A stretch of DNA of 64,000 nucleotides from an uncultured Aquimarina sp. GTDB lineage: Bacteria; Bacteroidota; Bacteroidia; Flavobacteriales; Flavobacteriaceae. This document shows, piece after piece, positions 28,636 through 37,987 of this stretch; positions within the stretch are counted from its first letter, which is position 1, and every line of letters starts with the position of its first letter. The notes below the pieces were generated by a model. That model searched no databases. It had not been told where the DNA came from and saw only the letters and a list, made by a program, of their open reading frames with translations. Position numbers and translations under genes: made by a program. The stretch is from NCBI RefSeq assembly GCF_947495315.1, contig NZ_CANLYD010000002.1, positions 62,001-126,000 on the forward strand, given 5' to 3'.

Positions 28636-30062
28636 TGCCAAAAACGAAAAAGACTAAAATAGTGGCAACACTTGGACCTGCTACCAGTACTAAGGAAGTA
28701 TTGAAAAATATGCTAGATGCAGGTGTAAACGTTTTTAGAATTAACTTTTCTCATGCTGACTATGAAGATGTAAAAGAGCGAGTAAAAATGATCCGTGATT
28801 TAAGTTCGGAGCACGGTTATAATGCATCTATATTAGCAGATTTACAAGGACCTAAATTAAGAGTAGGTGTTATGAAAGGTGATGTCATTGTTAATGATGG
28901 CGATTTTATTAATTTTGTTACAGGGAAACCTTTTGAAGGTACTGCGGAAAGTGTTTATATGAACTACGCCAGTTTCCCTAAAGATGTAAAATCAGGAGAA
29001 CGAATTTTACTGGATGATGGAAAATTAATTTTTGAAGTAGTTTCAACTAACAATAAGGATACTGTTAAAGCAAAAGTAATTCAAGGCGGACCTTTGAGAT
29101 CTAAAAAGGGGGTAAACCTACCAAACACTGATATCTCCTTGCCTGCACTTACGGAAAAAGATGTTAAAGATGCAATTTTTGCCTGTGGTTTGCAAGTGGA
29201 TTGGATGGCGTTGTCTTTTGTGCGTCATGCTCAGGATCTCATGGGATTACAGGATTTAATAAAAGAGCATAGTGAACATAAAATTCCTATTGTTGCAAAA
29301 ATTGAAAAACCAGAAGGAGTAGAAAACATCGATAAGATTGTTGCGTATTGCGATGGTTTAATGGTTGCAAGAGGAGATCTTGGGGTAGAAATTCCTGCTC
29401 AAGAGGTTCCTTTAATACAAAAGAAACTGGTTTTAAAAGCTAAAACGGCCAGAATACCGGTGATTATAGCGACGCAAATGATGGAAACTATGATCGATAG
29501 TTTAACTCCAACTCGTGCCGAAGTTAATGATGTAGCTAATTCTGTTATGGATGGTGCTGATGCAGTGATGTTATCTGGTGAAACATCAGTGGGTAAATAT
29601 CCTGTGCAGGTTATCGAAACTATGACTAAAATAATTAATAGTGTGGAGAACTCTGATTTGATACAAGTTCCTCAAAATCCTCCACACATAAGAACAAATC
29701 GATTTATTACAAAATCTATCTGTTATCACGCGGCACATATGGCGAATGATATAAATGCCAAAGCCATTTGTACATTAACCAATAGTGGATATACTGCTTT
29801 TCAGATTTCCGCCTGGAGACCAGGAGCTCATATTCTGGTTTTTACAAGCAACAGAAGAATCCTATCTCAACTTAGTCTTCTTTGGGGAGTAAAAGCGTTT
29901 TATTATGACAAGTATGTTAGTACAGATGAGACAGTGCAGGATGTTAATAATTTAGCCTTAAAACGTGGTTTTGTAGAAAAAGGTGATATGTTAATTAATC
30001 TTGCTGCTATGCCTGTAGCGCAAAAAGGAATGGTAAATACATTAAGAGTATCACAAATGTAA
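28635..30062 (+). CDS. pyk: Pyruvate kinase
   Basis: A 475-residue pyruvate kinase, the last step of glycolysis. It has KIVATLGPAT, the phosphoryl-transfer lysine block VAKIEKPEGVENID, metal-binding MVARGDLGVEIP, and the TRAEVNDVANSVMDGADAVMLSGET signature region (given here as separate landmarks). The C-terminal regulatory domain is complete. The start ATG overlaps the stop of the IPExxxVDY gene. A strong terminator follows. Confidence 0.97.
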   Translation: MPKTKKTKIVATLGPATSTKEVLKNMLDAGVNVFRINFSHADYEDVKERVKMIRDLSSEHGYNASILADLQGPKLRVGVMKGDVIVNDGDFINFVTGKPFEGTAESVYMNYASFPKDVKSGERILLDDGKLIFEVVSTNNKDTVKAKVIQGGPLRSKKGVNLPNTDISLPALTEKDVKDAIFACGLQVDWMALSFVRHAQDLMGLQDLIKEHSEHKIPIVAKIEKPEGVENIDKIVAYCDGLMVARGDLGVEIPAQEVPLIQKKLVLKAKTARIPVIIATQMMETMIDSLTPTRAEVNDVANSVMDGADAVMLSGETSVGKYPVQVIETMTKIINSVENSDLIQVPQNPPHIRTNRFITKSICYHAAHMANDINAKAICTLTNSGYTAFQISAWRPGAHILVFTSNRRILSQLSLLWGVKAFYYDKYVSTDETVQDVNNLALKRGFVEKGDMLINLAAMPVAQKGMVNTLRVSQM

Positions 30063-30085
30063 ATATTGTTTGTCAAAATATTTTC

Positions 30086-30118
30086 ATTGAGGCCTCTATT
30101 GAGGCCTCAATTATTTTT
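30086..30118 (+). terminator. Terminator of pyk
   Basis: ATTGAGGCCTC pairs with GAGGCCTCAAT across a four-base loop, followed by TATTTTT. It lies 23 bases after the pyk stop and abuts the end of the convergent response regulator gene. Confidence 0.8.
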
Positions 30119-30524
30119 AAGCTGTGCTAAAAATAGATTCTAACTCTCTTATTGTAACTGGCTTTATTAGATAATCCTTAACACTCTTTATGCTTTTTGC
30201 TTTCTTAATATCCAGCGGATTAATAGAAGAACTTACGATATAGACTGTAATTACTTTTCCGAATTTATTCTTAATTGTAATGAATTCTTCTAAAAACTCC
30301 CACCCGTCCATTACCGGCATATTAAGATCTAAAAAGATAATTTCGGGAATGCTTTCTTCATTCAAATTGCTCAAAATTGCTTCAAAATATCCTAAAGCTT
30401 TCTTTCCGTTTTCAAAAACTAATAAGTTCTGGCAAAGCTGTTTTGCCTCAATTATTCGTTTCACTAAATTCACATATACACTATCATCATCGATAATGCA
30501 TGCTACTCCTATTTTATCGCCCAT
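30117..30524 (-). CDS. Single-domain response regulator
   Basis: A 135-residue stand-alone receiver domain with no output domain. The acidic pocket is IIDDDS (11-16), the phosphoacceptor is D66 (FLDLNMPVMDG), and the conserved lysine is in YLIKPV. It lies 20 bases after the histidine kinase gene on the same strand, so the two form a phosphorelay pair. Output must come by protein contact or transfer to another protein. Confidence 0.92.
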   Translation of the reverse strand: MGDKIGVACIIDDDSVYVNLVKRIIEAKQLCQNLLVFENGKKALGYFEAILSNLNEESIPEIIFLDLNMPVMDGWEFLEEFITIKNKFGKVITVYIVSSSINPLDIKKAKSIKSVKDYLIKPVTIRELESIFSTA

Positions 30525-30544
30525 TATATAAGAATTGTGTGTGT

Positions 30545-31996
30545 TTAAAATTCAATGGTAAAAGTTGTTCCTTTATCAACCTCACTTTCTACATTTATAG
30601 TGCCATCCATAGATTCTACTTGGTTTTTGGTTAAGAACAACCCAATACCTACAGCATCTTTGTTGTAATGAAAGGTTTTATACATCCCAAACACTTTATC
30701 CTTAAAAAGTGCCATATCAATTCCCATTCCATTATCCGAAACCTTTAGGTACTTATTTCCTTCATCAATATATGTTTTTATTATAATGATTGGGTCTCTG
30801 TCCGGATGTTTATACTTAATTGCATTGGTAATTAAGTTGAGTAAAATACTCTCCAGATAAGCCGGTATATAATCGATTTCTTCGAATTCACTAAAATCAG
30901 ACCGTATTTGACTATTACTATTGCTAATCACATGACTGATTCCATTGATCACCAATTTTAAAGCATCTTTAAATTTTACAGGTACTCTTTCTTGTTTATT
31001 ATTGGTTTGTACGGTAACAACTTCGTTAAGGTGCTCTATTGTAGTGTTTAGGTTAGAGGAAATGGTTTTCACTTCTTTAATTAATTCTTCTTTTTCCTTA
31101 GGATCATCAATATCTTCTATAAGTTGAACTAGCAGAGATAAGTTACTGGTATGTGATCTAAGATTATGAGAAACAATATGCGCAAAATTAAATAGTCTAG
31201 AATTCTGAGCGGCTATAATATCCACAGATTTCTGTAGTCTAATTTCTTTACTTTTTATATCATCAATATCCTGAAATACACCTCGAATACCGATAATCTC
31301 TTTATTTTCATTGTACACAGGTTTTCCGATTGCTCTTGCCCAAAATTCTCTCTTATTAGCCGTGACCATTTTTATTTCGGTATTAAACGGTGTCCCCATC
31401 ATAGCACAATTAAAGAAACAATCAGCGGCCAATTGTCTACAATCTTCTGTGTAATAGTTAGCTGAATCTTTTAGAGAAGGTTTGTAATCTTCTGGGTATT
31501 CAAGTATTCTATAGGTTTCAAAATCCCAATAACTTCCTTTTTTATGAAAATCCACATACCAGCTTCCAGTGGAGGTCATCTGGGCGGTTTCTTTATAATA
31601 GAAATTGTCTTTTTTAATTGTATTTTCAGGTTCCAGCTTTATTTCAAAGAAAAAAACGAAACTAGTTTCAGCTTTAATGTTTACTGGTAATGCGTCATTC
31701 GTAACACATCGAAACAATTGATACTTGCCTTTTTTGTTCAGTATCTTAATATGTTGTTTGAAGTTTACAGAATTTATTCGATAATTTAAAAAATTGTCCC
31801 TAAAGACATCAATGTCTTCTTTATGGATAAGATGCTCTAAAAAATAATCAAAATTAGATTCTATATCATTTCTAGAATATCCAAGGATTTCATAAAATCT
31901 ATCTGACCAATTTTCTCTATACGGATCGCGATGTAACTCCCAATAACCCGTATTGAAATCTTGCATTACATTATTAAAAAGTTCATTCTGGAGCAT
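30545..31996 (-). CDS. Soluble PAS-domain histidine kinase
   Basis: A 483-residue sensor kinase with no membrane segment. PAS-like domains cover about 15-120 (YWELHRDPYRENWSDRFYEILGYS) and 145-250. The second PAS ends in a PAC motif (IIGIRGVFQDIDDI). The H-box is SHNLRSHTSNL, with H277 as phosphoacceptor. The HATPase domain has the N box NLITNAIKYK and DNGMGID, and ends in GTTFTIEF. It senses an intracellular signal and phosphorylates the adjacent single-domain regulator. The HNLRSH box is the subtype frequent in Bacteroidota. Confidence 0.92.
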   Translation of the reverse strand: MLQNELFNNVMQDFNTGYWELHRDPYRENWSDRFYEILGYSRNDIESNFDYFLEHLIHKEDIDVFRDNFLNYRINSVNFKQHIKILNKKGKYQLFRCVTNDALPVNIKAETSFVFFFEIKLEPENTIKKDNFYYKETAQMTSTGSWYVDFHKKGSYWDFETYRILEYPEDYKPSLKDSANYYTEDCRQLAADCFFNCAMMGTPFNTEIKMVTANKREFWARAIGKPVYNENKEIIGIRGVFQDIDDIKSKEIRLQKSVDIIAAQNSRLFNFAHIVSHNLRSHTSNLSLLVQLIEDIDDPKEKEELIKEVKTISSNLNTTIEHLNEVVTVQTNNKQERVPVKFKDALKLVINGISHVISNSNSQIRSDFSEFEEIDYIPAYLESILLNLITNAIKYKHPDRDPIIIIKTYIDEGNKYLKVSDNGMGIDMALFKDKVFGMYKTFHYNKDAVGIGLFLTKNQVESMDGTINVESEVDKGTTFTIEF

Positions 31997-32040
31997 TTAA
32001 AGTTGGTTAAAAAATAATGATCCTAACAATATAAGAATTT

Positions 32041-32457
32041 CTAATTGTTTTCTTCAATTCTGTCTAACCTTATAGATAATGCTTTTGTAGAAATCTGAAC
32101 CTCAATAAATGATAAAAAAAGCGAAATCATTAAGGCAAATAAACTTATCCCAAATATTAAATTGGCCAAACTATTTTCTTCTACATATAGTAAAAACATA
32201 GTGACTACACTGGTAAGAAAACTAATAATAGCAATTGCTTGCATGTTTCTTATCAACCACAATCGTTTTCTGAGGTTTTTTATTTGTAATACTGTATTCT
32301 TTGATGGAGAAGTCAGATATTCTTTGTGTAACTGACGTATTAGCCCTGCAATGGCAAGGTATCTGGCATTATAGGCTAACATTGTTAAAGATATTGCTGG
32401 AAACAATAATGCAGGAATGCTCATGGTAAGTGTCATAGAAAACTTTTTTATAGACAC
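32041..32457 (-). CDS. DUF2721 membrane protein
   Basis: A 138-residue inner-membrane protein with three hydrophobic segments (about 10-30, 72-92, 100-120) and a basic loop (IRQLHKEYL...LRKRLWLIRN). It matches the DUF2721 family pattern of ISLTMLAYNARYLAIAGLIRQLH. The function is unknown. The start is given as GTG at 32455-32457; the first in-frame ATG would remove seven residues and is possible. Confidence 0.75.
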   Translation of the reverse strand: MSIKKFSMTLTMSIPALLFPAISLTMLAYNARYLAIAGLIRQLHKEYLTSPSKNTVLQIKNLRKRLWLIRNMQAIAIISFLTSVVTMFLLYVEENSLANLIFGISLFALMISLFLSFIEVQISTKALSIRLDRIEENN

Positions 32458-32511
32458 TAATTTACTTCAAAACTTTTACTTCATAAATGATTCTAAGATA
32501 TTAGAAAACGA

Positions 32512-32542
32512 AGCAGTGAACAAAAATGTCTTGCTCACTGCT
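32512..32542 (-). terminator. Hairpin after collagen-motif lipoprotein gene
   Basis: AGCAGTGA pairs with TCACTGCT, and the pairing extends through ACAA/TTGC with one mismatch. It lies about 35 bases after the lipoprotein stop (minus strand). The T-run is poor, so termination is likely but not certain. Confidence 0.45.
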
Positions 32543-32577
32543 ACAAATCCTAAATAATAAATAGTAGAGTCTAAGGG

Positions 32578-33123
32578 TTATTTCGGTATATTAAATAGTG
32601 TCGTTATTTCTTTATAACTCATGTGTTTAAGATCCTCTGAAGATCTCGAACTATTTATAGCCACTCCTCCAGGAATAATTATATATCTAAAAACATCATT
32701 TAGAAATGGTTCTCCTATATCATTAATACCTACTCCCTCTACACCAATATTAAGTGTTCCCGCATTAATTACTCTGAAGAAGTAGTTTTCGTTTAAGAAA
32801 CCATAAAATGTAACCGGAACCTGGTAAATTGTGTTGGTTGTGCTTCTGGCATAAACCAAAATCGTACCTGTATCCAAAATTTCTTGTGTGATTTCTGGAG
32901 CGTCTATATTAAACGCATCGAAACCATCGGTAATATCATTTTCAAATCCAGAATCTATCCAATCAGAATACATCACGTTTGCTGTTCCGGGTTCTCCTTG
33001 TTCCCCTTGTGGCCCTTGTTCTCCTTGTGGACCAACGGCACCATCCTCTCCTTCACAAGAAAAAATAAATACAGATAAAATTACTACAGTAATAAGCCTC
33101 ACTAAATTTGTCATTGCTTTCAT
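32578..33123 (-). CDS. Lipoprotein with short collagen-like Gly-X-Y stretch
   Basis: A 181-residue lipoprotein (VFIFSC, C23) whose mature N-terminus is seven to eight Gly-X-Y triplets (GEDGAVGPQGEQGPQGEQ and onward to GEPG). A beta-rich domain of about 130 residues with no recognised family follows. Many Bacteroidota lipoproteins have this collagen tether, which probably acts as an extended stalk or trimerisation element lifting the domain from the membrane. It is encoded alone, between DUF2721 and the AraC regulator. No partner or substrate is evident. Confidence 0.8.
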   Translation of the reverse strand: MKAMTNLVRLITVVILSVFIFSCEGEDGAVGPQGEQGPQGEQGEPGTANVMYSDWIDSGFENDITDGFDAFNIDAPEITQEILDTGTILVYARSTTNTIYQVPVTFYGFLNENYFFRVINAGTLNIGVEGVGINDIGEPFLNDVFRYIIIPGGVAINSSRSSEDLKHMSYKEITTLFNIPK

Positions 33124-33217
33124 TTTTTTACGATTTAAAAATTAATGCAACAAACCTAGCAATGGAAAGAAATCGAGGTGTCCGAAAAATTTGAATTTCA
33201 AAGAATTCGGACAGTAT

Positions 33218-34897
33218 TTAGGGGGTTTCCCTATATTCTTTGGGTGATATACCTGTATGTTTTTTAAAAGCGCTATAAAAAGTAGATTTAGAATTAAAAC
33301 CTGATTCTAAAGCAATGTCTAATATCGTGTAATTTGTAAATTTTGGATCCTTTAGTTTAGACTTAGCGTCATCGATACGAAAGCTATTTACATAATCCGA
33401 AAAATTAGATCCACTTAATTTATTCACCATTTGCGATAAATAATTACTGCTTATCTTCAACATTTTAGAAATGCTATCCAGACCTAGATTGGAGTCTCTG
33501 TAAATCTTAGCCTCTTTCATTAAAAAATGAAGTTCTTTAAAATACAAATTGTCATTGGTAATATTAGTAGTATTCTTAATATTAATCTGTGAAAGCTTCT
33601 TTGCTGTTAGTTTAGCTATTAGTTGAAACAGAAGGATATGATGTTCATCAAAAAAACCTTCTTCGGAATGTTCAGAATCTAAAACCCCTATAACCGTGTC
33701 TTCAATCATAATCGGAACAGCTAATTCAGATTTTCGACTAATATCGTCCACAACATATCGATCATCATAGGTCACATTATATACACACTCATACTCTCCT
33801 GATTGGGCAACCTGTCCTACAATTCCTTCTCCAAGAGAAATTTCTATCGGACTTAATATTTTACGTTCTCCCTGGTTTTTATTACCAAATGCAGCTTTCT
33901 GAATAAGTACATTTTTTGATGCATCTATAATATAGATGATACAGTCTTCTAATTGCAAATATGCTATACAATTCTCTACAATATCCCACAATACATCTTC
34001 AAGCTTATTTTTATCAAATAAAGATGTAGAAAAATAACTCAATATCCCTGTAATCTGAGATGGCTTGTCATAATGGATCAATTCTAGCTCTTCTTCTGAA
34101 AACATATGATTAAGTCCTGACATCCTAAAATTCTGAATTGCTTTTTGCACTGCTTCTTCCTCAGATTGTTTTCTTTTAGATACTTCATTAAGATGCGTTG
34201 ATCCCAAATATAAAAACGTATAAAAAAACAGTAGATATAAGATCCAAAATGGATAGTATGGAAAATGACCGCTTATATCTTCTCTTATAAAAAATAGAAC
34301 AATCGTCAATAACCAAATAATATTGAACGTAATAAATACGGCAACAATGCTTTTAATCCATTGTGTTTTTTTCCTTACCTGATCAAAAGATAGTTTGCCA
34401 ATAGTATTTTCATACTTACGAATAATCAAAAGATTCCAAATACTAAGAATAATACTAAATGTCAATGTTGAGTTTTCATCAACTTCTGTATGAATTATGG
34501 TGAAAACTTCTTTAGAAATCCATGCGTAATCCAGGAAAACATTCACCTTAAGTATCGTGTATAATACAAAAAAACCAATAAACGGAAGGAACAAGTAATT
34601 TCGATTCCTTTTATATACTTCTTCTTTTTTTAGATAGTAACAAATAAATCCTGTAAAATATACTGGCGACAGATATTGAAAGGGGATAAAAAAAGTCAGT
34701 ATCCAAGCATGCTCCTTATGAACTCCAAAATCCATTAGAAGTACCTGTATAATTACAAGATTAGCGGTAATTAAGATTCCGTAAAAAAAACGATAGGTTT
34801 TGCCCTTTTTCCAATAAACAAGTAGCTTCCACAATGCCATAACAACAAGTGTCAGGCATCCTAAAAAGATGACCGTATTGTAGGGGTTTACTTTCAT
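33218..34897 (-). CDS. Membrane-anchored GAF-AraC transcriptional regulator
   Basis: A 559-residue protein joining three modules. There are about seven hydrophobic segments (to about residue 235, starting VIFLGCLTLVVMALWKLLV). A GAF-type sensory domain follows (about 290-440, with SLGEGIVGQVAQSGE and AVPIMIEDTVIGVLDSE). A C-terminal AraC helix-turn-helix domain (about 455-559) carries LGLDSISKMLKISSNYLSQ and the second helix SGFNSKSTFYSAFKKHTGISP. It would sense signals at the membrane or in the cytosol and bind DNA while membrane-tethered. The BNR-protein gene lies upstream on the same strand but is separated by 102 bases. The target genes are not evident. Confidence 0.88.
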   Translation of the reverse strand: MKVNPYNTVIFLGCLTLVVMALWKLLVYWKKGKTYRFFYGILITANLVIIQVLLMDFGVHKEHAWILTFFIPFQYLSPVYFTGFICYYLKKEEVYKRNRNYLFLPFIGFFVLYTILKVNVFLDYAWISKEVFTIIHTEVDENSTLTFSIILSIWNLLIIRKYENTIGKLSFDQVRKKTQWIKSIVAVFITFNIIWLLTIVLFFIREDISGHFPYYPFWILYLLFFYTFLYLGSTHLNEVSKRKQSEEEAVQKAIQNFRMSGLNHMFSEEELELIHYDKPSQITGILSYFSTSLFDKNKLEDVLWDIVENCIAYLQLEDCIIYIIDASKNVLIQKAAFGNKNQGERKILSPIEISLGEGIVGQVAQSGEYECVYNVTYDDRYVVDDISRKSELAVPIMIEDTVIGVLDSEHSEEGFFDEHHILLFQLIAKLTAKKLSQINIKNTTNITNDNLYFKELHFLMKEAKIYRDSNLGLDSISKMLKISSNYLSQMVNKLSGSNFSDYVNSFRIDDAKSKLKDPKFTNYTILDIALESGFNSKSTFYSAFKKHTGISPKEYRETP

Positions 34898-34999
34898 TAC
34901 GTTGGTTAATAAACTTTAATATAAAGTAACGCAAAAAGATTGATTGTCTTTATATAATTGTGTAATAAATCCTAAACGTAATAAATCTAAGTTTATGTT

Positions 35000-37852
35000 T
35001 TATTTTACCTCAAAAGGGACTTTTTTTGTTTGTTCCCCATTTGAAATAATTACTTCGTATTTTCCAACAGGAAGATAATATTTGCCGTTTTTCTTTTTTG
35101 TAATTTCTTCATCCGGAAACTCTTTTAACAATGCTTTTCTTCCTTTTTCAGAAATTGTAAGATCATACGCTACATAATTAAGTCCTTTATCAGAATCTGA
35201 AGAAAACTCCTGAAGTGTTTTTCCGCTTTCAGTTGTAATCTTAACAGTAGTTGTTTCAGAATTATTTGCATAATACTTAATAGTAGTAGAAGGCTCATAA
35301 GCATCTAACCACTTACTCCAGGAGCTTCCCCAACGTGGAGAAGCTTTTACAGTCCTCATTGGATATAAATACAAACCAGAAGCAAGGACTTCTGCATTTA
35401 AATTTTGTAGTGGTTCTATATTTGTTTTATAAATACTTCTACCATGAGTTCCTAACAACAAATCGTTGGCTTCGGGTTGTACCACAATATCGTGAACCGC
35501 TACATTTGGTACTCCATTAGAAAATACTTGCCAAGTATTTCCTTTGTCCAAAGAAACATAAGCACCATTATCCGAACCGACATACAACACATTTTCATTT
35601 TTAGGATCTTCTTTTATTACGTTAACTGCAGATGTAGGTAATTCTCTTCCTATGTTTTTCCAGGTTTGACCATAGTCATCACTCATATATACATACGCAG
35701 TAAAGTCATCCCATCGATATCCATTTAAGCTTACATAAACTCGCTCTTTTTTGTGTGTAGAGGCAACAACTCGGGAAACCCATAAATCTTTTGGAAAACT
35801 ATCTGAAATTTTATTCCAGTTTCCTCCTGCGTTTTTAGTAACATAAACCAAACCATCATCACTACCTGTGTATATCAACCCAAACTGAAATACTGATTCA
35901 GAAATTGAAGTTAATGTACCGTATGCCACATTTCCTTTTTTACCACCGTTCGTAAGATCATCAGAAATTGCTGCCCACTCATCTCCTTGATTCATCGATC
36001 TCATCAATTTATTTCCGCCTAAATACAGAATATCCTGATTGTGTGGTGATAATAAAATAGGTGTTTGCCAATTAAATCGGTACGGTGATTCTCCTAATTC
36101 ATGTTTTGGCTGAATATAGGTTTGTTCATCAGTTGATCGATCCAATCTAAAATAATTTCCAAACTGAAACCCAGTATACACAATATTACTATCTCGATTA
36201 TCAATCTGCACCTGCATACCATCACCTCCCATAATACTTTTCCAAGGATAATGACCACTTTGATGCCAGGAAACATCTTCTTGTGCATTCACAGAACCAA
36301 CCCAAACTCCGTTATCCTGCAATCCTCCATACACATTATATGGTTTCTCATGATCAACATTAATTGCATAAAACTGTCCTACACTGGGTTGATTCGCTTT
36401 GATCCAGTGCTCTCCATCATCATAAGTAATATTGACACCACCATCATTTCCGTTAATAAGATGGTTTGGATTATTAGGGTTTATCCAAAGTGAATGATGA
36501 TCCGCGTGCACATTTTCTGCGCTAATACTTTTATACGTTTTTCCTCCATCTTTTGATTTTAGAATCGGTACTCCTGAGATATAGATATGATCTTTATTAG
36601 CAGGATTAACCTGTATCTGCGCAAAATAATATCCATAACTATAAAAAATATCGTCTAGGTATTCTTTATGTGTTTTTTTCCAGGTTTTACCTCCGTCATC
36701 ACTTCTGTATACTTCGGCTCCAATAACTGGAGTATCAAAAAGCGCCGCATTTGCATTTTCTAAATACTTCGCTAAATCAATTGGCTTCACAGAACCACTA
36801 CGCACCATTTGCTTTACATTTTCCGCACGATATTTTTCTTGAAATCCATTTGTTTTTAAGTAACGATTCAGCTTTTTGTCTTCTAAATTTAAAAAAGCAT
36901 CTACAGACATGGTTTTAAAATCATCCTTAGAGAGCCCAGAACTTTTTTCTGTCTTTTTACTTTCATCTCTTCTAAATTGACTATCATGAACCGCATATAA
37001 AGTATTGGAGTCAAAAACTGCCAATCCTATTCTTCCTACTCCGTTTCCTGTTGGGAAACCACTTCCTTCTAATGAAATTTTATTCCAAGTGTTACCAGCA
37101 TCTGTACTTTTATAAATACCAGAACCAGATCCGTTTCCTTCAAAATTCCACGCTTTACGATCCTTATCCCAAGCTGCAGCATACATAATATTGAAATTGT
37201 CAGGAGCATAAGCAACATCAATAATTCCTGTTTCGTTATTAATAAACAATGTTTTTTTCCAGGTAGTCCCTCCGTCTGTAGTTTTATATATCCCTCTTTC
37301 ATCATTATTAGAATACAGATGTCCTGTAGCACCAACTATCACCTCATCAGAATTAGTAGGGTTTATTATAATTCTTCCGATATGATGAGAATCAATCAGT
37401 CCAACATTTTGCCAGGTTTTTCCTTTGTCATTGGATTTTAGAATTCCTATTCCTGCATAAGATGATCTGGATGAATTATTTTCTCCAGTACCAACCCAAA
37501 TGGTTCCATTTTTCCAATCCACAGCGATATCGCCTACATTGATAGTTTCGGCATTATCCAATACAGGTTCGAAAGTAGCTCCATTATTTATTGTATACCA
37601 CAATCCACCAGAGGCATACCCAACATAAAATTCTGCTGTGTTTTCAGGATTTACATCCACATCTACCACACGACCACTCATAACGGATGGGCCTATGTTT
37701 TCAAAAGGAACATTCTTCACCAGAGATGATTTTTCTAGTTGTTTTTTTTGTAATAATCCTTTTTGAATCTCTTCAGCTTGTGTTGCTGGTTGCTGAGAAA
37801 AAATAGAAATACTAACGAATAATAGTAAAAAAGATGAGATGTATGTTTTCAT
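35000..37852 (-). CDS. Secreted BNR/sortilin-type beta-propeller protein
   Basis: A 950-residue exported protein with a signal peptide (about 1-19, ISIFS-QQ). It has many BNR/Asp-box repeats of the form S-x-D-x-G-x-T-W (for example STDAGNTWNKI, TTDGGTTWKKT, SDDYGQTWKNI), arranged as Vps10/sortilin-like propellers. A C-terminal beta domain of about 120 residues ends GKYEVIISNGEQTKKVPFEVK (described by its last residues; no T9SS sorting motif seen). Such proteins are annotated as glycosyl hydrolase or sialidase-like, but catalytic residues are not evident, so binding of protein or glycan is as likely. The gene is divergent from pepP. Confidence 0.85.
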   Translation of the reverse strand: MKTYISSFLLLFVSISIFSQQPATQAEEIQKGLLQKKQLEKSSLVKNVPFENIGPSVMSGRVVDVDVNPENTAEFYVGYASGGLWYTINNGATFEPVLDNAETINVGDIAVDWKNGTIWVGTGENNSSRSSYAGIGILKSNDKGKTWQNVGLIDSHHIGRIIINPTNSDEVIVGATGHLYSNNDERGIYKTTDGGTTWKKTLFINNETGIIDVAYAPDNFNIMYAAAWDKDRKAWNFEGNGSGSGIYKSTDAGNTWNKISLEGSGFPTGNGVGRIGLAVFDSNTLYAVHDSQFRRDESKKTEKSSGLSKDDFKTMSVDAFLNLEDKKLNRYLKTNGFQEKYRAENVKQMVRSGSVKPIDLAKYLENANAALFDTPVIGAEVYRSDDGGKTWKKTHKEYLDDIFYSYGYYFAQIQVNPANKDHIYISGVPILKSKDGGKTYKSISAENVHADHHSLWINPNNPNHLINGNDGGVNITYDDGEHWIKANQPSVGQFYAINVDHEKPYNVYGGLQDNGVWVGSVNAQEDVSWHQSGHYPWKSIMGGDGMQVQIDNRDSNIVYTGFQFGNYFRLDRSTDEQTYIQPKHELGESPYRFNWQTPILLSPHNQDILYLGGNKLMRSMNQGDEWAAISDDLTNGGKKGNVAYGTLTSISESVFQFGLIYTGSDDGLVYVTKNAGGNWNKISDSFPKDLWVSRVVASTHKKERVYVSLNGYRWDDFTAYVYMSDDYGQTWKNIGRELPTSAVNVIKEDPKNENVLYVGSDNGAYVSLDKGNTWQVFSNGVPNVAVHDIVVQPEANDLLLGTHGRSIYKTNIEPLQNLNAEVLASGLYLYPMRTVKASPRWGSSWSKWLDAYEPSTTIKYYANNSETTTVKITTESGKTLQEFSSDSDKGLNYVAYDLTISEKGRKALLKEFPDEEITKKKNGKYYLPVGKYEVIISNGEQTKKVPFEVK

Positions 37853-37945
37853 TACGATGGAAATTTAGTTGGCTGAAAGTATATAATGCTAATATAGTGT
37901 CAAAATTTTTAGATATTGTTTAACAATACATCCTTTTGGCTTTAG

Positions 37946-37953
37946 TATTTTTG
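37946..37953 (+). promoter_or_regulatory. Candidate -7 box of pepP
   Basis: TATTTTTG matches TAnnTTTG, 34 bases before the pepP ATG in the 135-base divergent gap. The nearest TTG with a workable position is 27 bases upstream, longer than consensus. Confidence 0.35.
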
Positions 37954-37987
37954 GAATTACATAATACACACTTAATACATTGAACAT

